Assembly: GCA_003184365.1 (NCBI GenBank)
Contig: NKYR01000156.1
Coordinates: 5,096-69,095, forward strand
DNA length: 64,000 nucleotides
Direction: 5' to 3'
Source of the DNA: Evernia prunastri
Taxonomy: Eukaryota > Ascomycota > Lecanoromycetes > Lecanorales > Parmeliaceae
The translations under genes were made by a program, and so were the position numbers. Positions within the stretch are counted from its first letter, which is position 1, and every line of letters begins with the position of its first letter. Shown in pieces: positions 42,276 to 50,754 of this stretch. Below the pieces are notes generated by a model. It saw only the letters and a list, made by a program, of their open reading frames with translations, was not told where the DNA came from and did no database searches.

Positions 42276-45200
42276 CTATCGTCGGCCTCTACCGGGTCTG
42301 CCTGGTCGTCGCAATGGCGTTCGAATCCTTGCTTCATATTCCTCGACCAACTCCAAAGCACCTTGTAGATTATCAATCGAATACCATACATTATGCTCAC
42401 TGCCGCAGTTCTTCCATTTGACCAAATATTGCGGCTTATCCCCGGATATTTTCTTCTCCAGGAGTGCCTCGATCTCGTAGATATTCGTGACAACTCCATC
42501 CTCTTCTACCTCAGGCACGGCGGCACGACGTCTGCCATACGGATCTGAGGCTGCTTGGGCAGGCTCCAGTTGTGCGACCGAAACGACCGGATGCATCAAC
42601 ATGAGTGGAGGGAGTTCCAGACGATAGGCCAACTTTCCGACTTTCTCCAGAACCTTGAACGGGCCCACACGCTGATTATGAAGCTTGTGGTTGGTCACAC
42701 CCGGGATTTTGTATCCATGATGTAGCCTTAGGAATACTGAGCTTCCTTTGGGAACACTGAGAGGCTTGTGAGAACTATCGTAATATGCCTTGGCCATAAT
42801 ATTTGCGAATGCAATGGCATCCTCTGCCTGTTCTCGCTTCATTTGCCGTAAGCGACTGAAGTCTTCCTGGGGAAGCTCGGGGAGCGACAGCAGACCGAGG
42901 GTGTCTCGGACATTAAATCCATAGAGGATCTCATTGGGTGACACTCCAGTGGATTGATTCTTGGAATTATTCAGACTACCCTGCAAGTAGGGAAGCACGA
43001 GTGTCCAATCAACTCCGGGATTGGCTGTAATGAAATAGCGCAGTGCAATCTCAATGGTTTGATTAGTTCTTTCCGATTGTCCATCTGTCTGCGGATGGTA
43101 AGCCGTAGAAGCAAGAATCTCAACCCCAAGCCTCGTGAACAGGGTCTGCCAGAACTCGGACATGAACTTGGAATCCCGGTCACTGATTGTGGCCAGCGGA
43201 ATTCCCCATGCCTGTTGTATTAGGGCAGCTAACAGAAGATCGGCCCAGTCAGCCGCATCGTAAGTGGTTTTCCCGGGAATGACTAGATTGCGCTTGGAGA
43301 ATTTATCTGTTACGGTAAGTAAGGCGTCGCAGCCTTCAGCCGTCACTGGGAGTGCCACTATGAAGTCCATAGTTATGGTGTGGAATGGGATTCCCGGTCT
43401 GTCAATGGGAATCATGCTTCCATAAGGTTTATGTCGCTTGGTTTGATTAAGTTCACACTCCGGGCAGTGGTCTATGTAGGCCCGGAGGTGCTTGGATAAA
43501 TGCCGTAAGTACATGGAGCTCACAATCCTGTCATAAGTTCTGTGGTACCCTCCATGGTGCTGACGATCGTGGGCTAATTCGAAGATCTCCTTTTCCAATG
43601 CGTCGGGGATACACAATCTTTCGCGCCCATCATCGAAGTTTGTGTAGTAGAGCAGTCCATCCCGAAGCTTGAATCGCAAGCCTAGCCGAGCATCGGCAAG
43701 ATCGCCGGATTCGATTAGCTGTGGGGGAACGCCTTCTCTTGTGACAGGACCTTGTACGGGTTGTGGGGTCTCCTCAGACTGGTCTGAGGCTGCCTCTCTA
43801 GCAGCTCGTTGCACTACCATAAGAACCTTATTCCACTGCGGGTCTTTGGTGTACTCCAGGACAAGCCGGGATTTGAAGTTTTCAGACATCTCCACAAGAG
43901 TGACATGGAAACTGACCGGTGGATCTTGGGGAAGTTCCGAAGGAACTTCTGGGGACGCCTTGGCTTCGATCGCTTGACCATACAAGGCTTCAAGGACTCC
44001 GGGTCCGTTTTCGGTTATCATAGCAGGATTTCCTTGCAGGCGTGATAAGGCATCGGGAACGACATTCGCCTTGCCGGCCTTGTGACGCACCGAAAGATCA
44101 AACATTGACAGGTACTGAGAAGCACGGACTAGGCGAAGATTGAGCTTGTCAGTGCTTGACGAGGTGAGGCTGGTCTGACGCGATATCGGTACCGCGGCTG
44201 AGTGATCGGTGTACACCACTACGGGTGGTTTCTTGGTTGATTCCACCATGTGCCGTACCTTCTTGATCACCCAGACGATACCCGCAACTTCCAGTTCGGT
44301 GGGCCAGTAATTCTGTTCCGCTTGGTTAAGCATCTTGCTGAGAAACAGGATTGGTTGTACATCTGTGCGTGGAAAAGAGTCTTCGGGGTCCCCAATTACA
44401 TGATAGATCATGGCTGCAAAGCCCCATTCCTTGGAGGCGTCCAGATCAATATAGAGCCGCCGGCTGGGATCGAAATGTATTAGGAAGGTGGGGCTTGAAA
44501 AAGCCTCCTGAAGATCCCGGAATGCTTTGACTTCTGACTCCGTAGGCTCGTAGAACGAAGCACCGGACTGACGCTTCCGTGTGTGACCCTTGGATTCCTT
44601 GGGAATGGTCTTGGTAAGTTCGGTTTTTCGTTGCTGTAGTGCATTGGCTCGCTGTGCGTAGCGGGGTATGGAAGACCGGAGCCACCCGGTGAGTCCCAGG
44701 AATGTCTCGAGTTCTCGCAAAGATCTTGGAAATCGTAACGAGGTAATGGCCTTAAGCTTTTCCTCAGAGGTGGATAGACCTAAGGAGTCCACTCTTTGCC
44801 CGAGTAATGTTACTGAAGGATAGCCTAGAAAGGATTTCTTAGGATTAAGGCTGATCCGATGCTGTCGGAACAGTGCGAACATTCTTCGCAAATGTTCGAG
44901 GTGCTCCGGTAAGGTTTTTGAGAATGCGATCATATCATCCACATATGCCTTGGCGAAATCCCGGATGGGTCTAAGAATCTTATCCGTTTGCCTCTGGACA
45001 TAAGGTGGCGATCCCTTGTAGCCCATAAGAGCGACATTGTATTGTTCTTGTCCTCGGTGAGAAACAACAGTGAGCTTATGCCTATCCTTGTAACGTACTT
45101 TGAATTGATGAAAATAACCGTTTCCGTCTACTGTAGAAATGTAGGGAAATCCGGCCACAGCAGAGGTAATATCGGATTGCAATGGGAGTGGATAGGAATC

Positions 45201-48200
45201 TGATTCCGTGATCTTATTCAGACCCCTAATGTCTACAACGACACGACCCTTCCTCGTGCCATCCGACAACTGTCTCCATACCACGAACACTGGATAACTG
45301 TAAGATGTGGGCTGACTTGACCACTCCATTTTCCCCTGTTCATGGAGCTTGTCGAACGTTTCGTCAATAATCGCCCGATCCTTCTGGCTGACAGGGTACA
45401 CCCGAGACGGCTTTGCTACGGCGTCAGGCTTGAGGGGTATGGGCATCCATTCTTCCTCTGGAATATCCACAGTGGCACCTTGGTCTTCCCAGATCTCCGG
45501 AAATTCGCCGGCTACGGCGGCAATCTCTTCGGCTGCTTCGGTAGTACCATAAATGGTGATGCCATTGGGCATTACATGCTCGAGGTTCAGATCAATCTGG
45601 GAGGCCCCCACTTCTGTCCCGGCGTTCGTTGGTGTAGGCGTCTGGACTAACCCGGAGAGAGCGGCTGCAGCCACAACAAGGCCCTTGGCAAGGTTCGTCT
45701 TCCAGGACCTAACATTCCCGGCAGCAAGGTGGGCGTCAGCAGGTGTCGCCAGAAAGGCACCGTCTTGCTCATACTCGCAGAGTGCTCCGAGTTTCGCCTT
45801 GCGGGGTAAGCGAACGGGTGCTGCCGTAGCATTGTAGACTTGTATCATAGAAATCGAGGAATCCACCACGTGGGCAAACACGCCCCCGGTGACACCGAGA
45901 TCTTGAGAGCACTCAGGTTCAAACAGGAAATCCCGGTCCTGGGGAATTTCACCGTTGTATGCGACAGGCACCGCCACAGTAGCGCCTGGTGCTATGGTAA
46001 CATTGGCCTTGTTGCGAATAGTTCTTCGTAAATTAGGCCGGGATTTTGTGATCACATCGATCGGGGTCTCCAGTGCCTGGCACTTCCCAAACTTGCACGT
46101 TCTGGTGTCCAAATCCACACACATCCCCTGGGGCACCATGGTATCATTTCCAATAAGAAGGTTGGCCTTGAGATCATCCACGATGTGAACTTCCATAGTA
46201 AGGCAAGCGGTCTTTGCTTCGCCGCCGATGGTGCCTTTGACGTAGATTGTGACTATGGCATACTCATCAGAGTTGACGATCTTACTGCCCACTCCCCGTA
46301 CTGGTATGGGCGAGGCAAGCTTCTTAATCTCAAGCCCGGGCAGCTGCTTTCGTAAGTAAGCACGATCTCCCAGAGTCACACCGCAGCCAGAATCTGGTGA
46401 TACCTCACTTTCTTCGGCGTGAGAGTCTGGTAAGTACCGGACTTTCATGGTAGCATACTTCCAGCTACGGAAGTTGTACCCAGGCCTATCACTGTGACTC
46501 AATTCCGCAGTCGACTGGATAATCGTGTCTACACCCTCGTTAGGCGCTATGGGGGTGTTGGGTTTCTTGAGATTTATTTTTGGAACGTCATTCCCAGTTG
46601 TGGATTCGGGCTTCTGGCACCTCCCTCGAAGGTGTCTGAAGAGTTTGTTCCTCGAGGGAAAGGTTGCTTCGCATCTGCTACAGACATGATCAACTTCTTT
46701 GTGAATGAAATGCACATCTTGCACGCTATCCTGGTCATTCTGACTGCTCTCGTAAATTCCCTCCTGATCCCGGGAATTTTCCTGGGCGTTGTCATCGTAT
46801 CCCACAGACTGGTCTTCTGTGGTATGATACCCCCAGGATCCAACGGATTTCTCGTATTCATCGTCGAGACTTTCTTCCGTATTTTCTTCGGAGGCTTGAT
46901 ACGCTCTTTGCTGAGGCTGAAAACGAGATCCTTGGTTGTATTGAGGTCGTGTCGAGTATGGCTGTCGGTTTTGATTGTTGAAAGCAGGGTTAAAAGGCAG
47001 GCGTGCCGGTGGCTGTTGAGAACCTGACTTGCCTGGTGGTGCGGTAATCTGTGGCCTCTGAGGTAGATTTACGCTTGAGCGCTGGTCTGGTTGAGGTGGT
47101 CTGCTTGGGTACTGAGGATACTGCGACGGCTGGTAAGCTTGGGTATTCTGATAGGTAGGATAGCGGGGTTGTAGTTCAGATCGGTATGAGGGTCGGTAGT
47201 CTGCTTGGTATCCAGGCCGAAGACTGGATTGACCGAAGACTGGCTGACCTCCTCCGCGATTGAATGAATTGTACTGACCATACTGCCCTGTGGGCCTGCT
47301 TTCGTAAGGACGAGATTGCCGGGACGCCTGGAAGGAAGATCCAGCGATGTTCCCGGAACCTGCATTTCTCCCTCCATGCCTGCCTGCGTAGAGCCACCAT
47401 TCCTGCTTGCAATCGTTGAGGGTCGTAAGAAATGAGTTTATCGTAGTGGCATCTTCGGGCTTCTTGATGTCACGACGGAGTTCAAGATCGAGGCCATTGT
47501 AGATGATATCGAGTTGATTCTTGACCAATGTCATGCCGGCATCCTTGGCTGATCTCAGGATTTTCTGGGCATATTCTCGGGGCTCCCGTCGAGAACTTGC
47601 ATCTCGCATGGTGTAGCGTTCTCGGAGAACCACGTCAATGGCTATCGTAGTAGGTTGCTTGAATCTACCTAACAGCAATGTAGTCCATTCCTCAACACTA
47701 TTACCGAGTCTGGTGATTCGTTTCTCGGTAGGTGAAAGCTCTGCGGTCCACCATTCCAGAGCGGTGCCCCTCAGGCTCATCCAAAGATTGTCTCGAACTA
47801 ATGCATCACCCTTGGTCACGGCAAGGTCCTTGGCTCGCTCAATGAAAAGGTGAACATCACGGAAATAGGTCTCCTTTCCCGTATGCTCAAGAGGAGAACC
47901 TGTATTGACTGACTTGCTTTCATACATTGGATCAAAGAATCCGAGATCACTTGGGTTCCACCTAGGCTGCCCCGGAGGTGCTCCATCAACGCCATCGACA
48001 CCTGCAGGGCCTGCCTCGCCGGGCGGTCCCTGGGGGCCTGGGCCGGGAAGGCTCCGCAACAGTCCTTGTAGAGCCGTCCATTGTTCTTGTGAGAAACCAG
48101 TATTCTGCCATGACTGATCTGCCGGGGAAGCCATTTCTGGTCCGATTGGGTGATCGTATATGGCTTCCTCTGCTGAGGTAGCTCTGGTGGTGTAGCCGAT

Positions 48201-48647
48201 TGTAGAGTCAGTTGGGGTAGTTGTCGGTGAGGTTTGGGGAGTTGCTCCTGTAGATGGTGGATCCCGTAGCCGCCGGAGTGCTTCGGTACCTTTGTCGAAC
48301 TTCTTGAGGGCAGATCGTAGGGACGCCCGGTCGATTGCCCAGTTCGATGGCCAGGCTGGTGCTTCCGTAGAATTGGATCTCGCCCGGGATCGATCGTCTC
48401 GTGCTGTGGTAAGATTTGAGACCCCTCGACTGATGGAAGGAGGACGGAAATTGCTTCGAACGACTTGTCTCACTATTTCCCGGGAACTCTCGTCGAGGAG
48501 GTCTGTGTAAGCGTGACCGCTCTCGAGGAATTCTGAAAGCTGGAAGGCTAGGATAACGATGTCTCGAGAGACTGAGTTTTGGGCAGACTGGGAGGACGCC
48601 ACGGTGGCTGGTTGAGACCGGTATGAAGGACGAATCCTCTTGGTCAA
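42276..48647 (-). CDS. gag-pol: Gag-Pol polyprotein of element 2 (single frame, chromodomain)
   Basis: One open frame of 2,123 codons. Parts in order: N-terminal region with no ATG; a collagen-like stretch (GPGPQGPPGEAGPAG) near residue 200; a retrotransposon gag domain (about 285-385); a Gln/Tyr/Pro-rich region; a zinc finger of form C-x2-C-x12-H-x4-C near 655-675, i.e. C2H2-like and not a retroviral knuckle; a protease motif DSGCG near 752; reverse transcriptase about 1110-1260 with YVDD near 1234; RNase H; integrase with an HHCC zinc region and SDRDSK near 1822; and a chromodomain about 2055-2105 (PQYLVKWKNC). The listed first codon is TTG, and the first in-frame ATG is at 48134 (residue 172), still ahead of the gag domain. 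How the upstream 171 codons are reached, if at all, is unclear. Confidence 0.93.
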   Translation of the reverse strand: MTKRIRPSYRSQPATVASSQSAQNSVSRDIVILAFQLSEFLESGHAYTDLLDESSREIVRQVVRSNFRPPSISRGVSNLTTARDDRSRARSNSTEAPAWPSNWAIDRASLRSALKKFDKGTEALRRLRDPPSTGATPQTSPTTTPTDSTIGYTTRATSAEEAIYDHPIGPEMASPADQSWQNTGFSQEQWTALQGLLRSLPGPGPQGPPGEAGPAGVDGVDGAPPGQPRWNPSDLGFFDPMYESKSVNTGSPLEHTGKETYFRDVHLFIERAKDLAVTKGDALVRDNLWMSLRGTALEWWTAELSPTEKRITRLGNSVEEWTTLLLGRFKQPTTIAIDVVLRERYTMRDASSRREPREYAQKILRSAKDAGMTLVKNQLDIIYNGLDLELRRDIKKPEDATTINSFLTTLNDCKQEWWLYAGRHGGRNAGSGNIAGSSFQASRQSRPYESRPTGQYGQYNSFNRGGGQPVFGQSSLRPGYQADYRPSYRSELQPRYPTYQNTQAYQPSQYPQYPSRPPQPDQRSSVNLPQRPQITAPPGKSGSQQPPARLPFNPAFNNQNRQPYSTRPQYNQGSRFQPQQRAYQASEENTEESLDDEYEKSVGSWGYHTTEDQSVGYDDNAQENSRDQEGIYESSQNDQDSVQDVHFIHKEVDHVCSRCEATFPSRNKLFRHLRGRCQKPESTTGNDVPKINLKKPNTPIAPNEGVDTIIQSTAELSHSDRPGYNFRSWKYATMKVRYLPDSHAEESEVSPDSGCGVTLGDRAYLRKQLPGLEIKKLASPIPVRGVGSKIVNSDEYAIVTIYVKGTIGGEAKTACLTMEVHIVDDLKANLLIGNDTMVPQGMCVDLDTRTCKFGKCQALETPIDVITKSRPNLRRTIRNKANVTIAPGATVAVPVAYNGEIPQDRDFLFEPECSQDLGVTGGVFAHVVDSSISMIQVYNATAAPVRLPRKAKLGALCEYEQDGAFLATPADAHLAAGNVRSWKTNLAKGLVVAAAALSGLVQTPTPTNAGTEVGASQIDLNLEHVMPNGITIYGTTEAAEEIAAVAGEFPEIWEDQGATVDIPEEEWMPIPLKPDAVAKPSRVYPVSQKDRAIIDETFDKLHEQGKMEWSSQPTSYSYPVFVVWRQLSDGTRKGRVVVDIRGLNKITESDSYPLPLQSDITSAVAGFPYISTVDGNGYFHQFKVRYKDRHKLTVVSHRGQEQYNVALMGYKGSPPYVQRQTDKILRPIRDFAKAYVDDMIAFSKTLPEHLEHLRRMFALFRQHRISLNPKKSFLGYPSVTLLGQRVDSLGLSTSEEKLKAITSLRFPRSLRELETFLGLTGWLRSSIPRYAQRANALQQRKTELTKTIPKESKGHTRKRQSGASFYEPTESEVKAFRDLQEAFSSPTFLIHFDPSRRLYIDLDASKEWGFAAMIYHVIGDPEDSFPRTDVQPILFLSKMLNQAEQNYWPTELEVAGIVWVIKKVRHMVESTKKPPVVVYTDHSAAVPISRQTSLTSSSTDKLNLRLVRASQYLSMFDLSVRHKAGKANVVPDALSRLQGNPAMITENGPGVLEALYGQAIEAKASPEVPSELPQDPPVSFHVTLVEMSENFKSRLVLEYTKDPQWNKVLMVVQRAAREAASDQSEETPQPVQGPVTREGVPPQLIESGDLADARLGLRFKLRDGLLYYTNFDDGRERLCIPDALEKEIFELAHDRQHHGGYHRTYDRIVSSMYLRHLSKHLRAYIDHCPECELNQTKRHKPYGSMIPIDRPGIPFHTITMDFIVALPVTAEGCDALLTVTDKFSKRNLVIPGKTTYDAADWADLLLAALIQQAWGIPLATISDRDSKFMSEFWQTLFTRLGVEILASTAYHPQTDGQSERTNQTIEIALRYFITANPGVDWTLVLPYLQGSLNNSKNQSTGVSPNEILYGFNVRDTLGLLSLPELPQEDFSRLRQMKREQAEDAIAFANIMAKAYYDSSHKPLSVPKGSSVFLRLHHGYKIPGVTNHKLHNQRVGPFKVLEKVGKLAYRLELPPLMLMHPVVSVAQLEPAQAASDPYGRRRAAVPEVEEDGVVTNIYEIEALLEKKISGDKPQYLVKWKNCGSEHNVWYSIDNLQGALELVEEYEARIRTPLRRPGRPGRGRR

Positions 48648-48802
48648 TAGAGAGTAGTACTTGCAATGACGTACTCAGTTTCTGGTGAGTCTTAGGACTA
48701 AGGATCTGGTGCAGTAAGGACTGCTGGTACGCCGGGATTGGTGCGTTGATCAAGCAAAAGAATGGTGCTATTGATCAAGCATTAACCGGGTGTTGCTACC
48801 AT

Positions 48803-48969
48803 TGTTATGGGTTCATCAAGTTGGGTGTAATAAGCATAGAGATTTCTATGGAGAAATCTGGTCTTTTAGCATACATGCCAAGGCCTGCCAAGCCACTGTC
48901 TCCATCGTCTCCTTCGGTCTTGCCCAAGTAAGCCAAGTAATGCCTGGGCTGCAATCCATACCCATAACA
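48803..48969 (-). repeat. 5' LTR of element 2
   Basis: A 167-bp direct repeat of 42055-42221 with TG...CA ends. The outer flank CTCGA is the second copy of the target duplication. Confidence 0.96.
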
Positions 48970-49885
48970 CTCGAAGATCTTTTAACAGACAACAGATCAC
49001 TCGAATATAATTTTCTTCTTCGTCAGTCTCACAAATAACTTTGCAATTTTGGAGAAGTTCTTGATAAATCGTCGATAGAAGTTGCAGAATCTCAGAAATA
49101 ACTGCGTTTCTTTAAGAGTTGTAGACGTAAATCAGTCGATCATCGCCTGCATCTTGATAGGATTTATTCGAATATCGTCAGTGAACATCAGAAAATCAAG
49201 AAATTTGGTTTCTTGTACGTCAAACTCGCATTTGAAAATATCGATTTGTAGACTCGTCTCTCGCAACTTCTGAAGAATTATGCGAACGTATTTAATATAC
49301 TTCTTTCGCGTCTTGCTATAGATAAGAATATTATCGAGATAGATTTAATAAAACTCGTTCAGAAAGTCGAAAAGAATATCGTTCATATATTATTGATAGA
49401 TAATCGAGCCGTTTGTTAATTCGAAGGGGAGCACTCGATATTTGTATATCTCTAGAAAAGTAATAAAAGTGATAAAATCCTTATTATCAGAATACATGCG
49501 AAGTTTATTAAATGCGGCTATAATATCAAGTCTTATTAGATACTTGCAGCTCTAAATTCGTTCTAAAATCTCGTCTACTAGTAAAATAGAATAGCGATTT
49601 CTTTTGATAATAGTATTCAGTCGTCTATAATTCAGGCAAAATCGGAGTTCTTTATTCGGCTTTTCGGCGAAGAGTATAAAATAGACAAACGATGCTTGAC
49701 TAGATATAATGAAGTCTTTCCTTAGATTCTCATTCAAATATTTTTTTATCTATTTCAGTTTATGTGTAGATAAAGAGTAGATTCGACTGCGAGAGAGCTT
49801 GATCTTAGTCTTCTCGTCAACAAGCTCTATCTTGTAATTATAAGCGCGATAAAATAACTTATCAGTCTTGATTCTGTCAAAGACG
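48970..49885 (-). pseudogene. RIP-degraded Ty3/gypsy relic, reverse transcriptase part
   Basis: Continuation of the relic at 40480-42054. On the minus strand, 49552-49737 shows the start of RT (ELRFCLNYRRLNTIIKRNRY). Around 49300-49335 the catalytic box reads YLDNILIY: the second Asp of YLDD has become Asn by a G-to-A change, next to a new stop. Such changes are the mark of RIP. The TTCGC at 49886-49890 is the TRIM target duplication. Confidence 0.87.
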
Positions 49886-49890
49886 TTCGC

Positions 49891-49974
49891 TGTTAGCCAC
49901 TCAGCTAAAAAAGCTGGCCCCGAGGGTGTCTGCGCTTGACAGCCCAGACACCCTATTTGGGTCCATATCTAACA
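49891..49974. repeat. Left 84-bp LTR-like repeat of TRIM
   Basis: Begins TGTTAGCC and ends CTAACA; preceded by TTCGC. About 93% identical to 50666-50749. Confidence 0.9.
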
Positions 49975-50528
49975 ATTGCCTCCCCCTCTACGGGGCACGT
50001 CCTCGGGCCCCATGGCCCTTAGGCAGGCAAAAATCGCAATGTTTCTCAGGGGACTCTTGCCCGCATCAACGATTTCTAAGGGCGTTCTGCCCGGGGCTTT
50101 TCGCCCGATGCCCGGTACACCCCAGGTCTTTTCTAGGGCCTCTCGCCCGAAATGCCCAGATTCTTTAGGGACTTGGTGGGAATGGGGGGTTTTTTGCCCC
50201 ATTCCAGGCCTGTGGCCCCGCCATAGCGCATTACAGATGGCCCCGCTTTGGGGACTTGTTGCCCGATTTCGGGACTTTTAGGGCCTTTTGCCTGGCCTAG
50301 ATGCTTTAGATTCATGCCATTCCGGCATTTCAAGGGCATCAGATCACCCAGGGCCTACGCCCGTGCCCGGAACTCCCGGGGCTTCTTGCCCGCTTTTCGG
50401 GTCTTTCACATAGGGTGTTTTGCCCGAAAGATTATTTGAATAGGGCTGTTCTGCCCGAAAGATTCCCTCTGAAATTAACTTTTTCGGGCCGATTTTGGCT
50501 CCGAAGCCCTCTGAAATTCTGAAAAAAC

Positions 50529-50592
50529 TCGTTCTTCGGGGTATCGAACCTCGGACCCTCGTAACACTAAGCGAGTCACTCTCGGCTAGGCA
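50529..50592 (-). ncRNA. tRNA-like / pol III promoter-like segment in TRIM
   Basis: On the minus strand there is a perfect B box, GGTTCGATACC (50550-50540), an A-box-like TAGCCGAGAGTG (50588-50577) and a run of six T (50527-50522) just downstream, as in a pol III terminator. The stem-loops do not form a complete cloverleaf by eye, with mismatched T and acceptor stems. It is most likely tRNA-derived rather than a working tRNA gene. Confidence 0.4.
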
Positions 50593-50665
50593 TTTTGGCT
50601 AGGCTCCCTCAATTGTGCCCCGGGGTGGCTCCGTAGCCGACCCGGAATCAAAGCGCAGACACAAT

Positions 50666-50749
50666 TATTAGCCGCTCAGCTAAAAAAGCTGGCGCCGAGG
50701 GTGTCTGCGCTTGACAGCCCAAAAACCCTATTTGGGCCCATATCTAACA
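50666..50749. repeat. Right 84-bp LTR-like repeat of TRIM
   Basis: Begins TATTAGCC (second base G in the left copy) and ends CTAACA; followed by TTCGC. Confidence 0.9.
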
Positions 50750-50754
50750 TTCGC

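Larger units (their letters stand above)
42055..48969 (-). mobile_element. Ty3/gypsy chromovirus with one long frame, element 2
   Basis: A 6,915-bp element with 167-bp LTRs (TGTTATGG to CCATAACA) that differ at one position, flanked by the perfect 5-bp duplication CTCGA (42050-42054 and 48970-48974). A minus-strand primer-binding-site candidate, TGGTAGCAACACCCGG, lies two bases inside the 5' LTR (48785-48801). It interrupts a RIP-degraded gypsy relic and is itself GC-rich with a 2,123-codon open frame, so it inserted after the RIP episode and is young. Confidence 0.96.
49891..50749. mobile_element. TRIM-like miniature LTR element with tRNA-like segment
   Basis: Two 84-bp direct repeats with TGTTAG...CTAACA ends bound an 859-bp element flanked by the perfect duplication TTCGC (49886-49890 and 50750-50754). 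The repeats differ at about six sites, so it is older than elements 1 and 2. The interior codes for nothing recognisable. It consists of GC-rich, loosely periodic sequence with many GCCCG motifs, and near its right end lies a tRNA-like stretch with a perfect B box. It is not RIP-mutated although the gypsy it sits in is. It is too short to encode gag or pol and must be mobilised by another element. Confidence 0.85.

Noticed and set aside
50529..50592. Annotating the TRIM segment as a functional tRNA gene
   Set aside because: The B box is perfect, but the acceptor and anticodon stems do not pair properly by eye; tRNA-like origin is the most that can be said.
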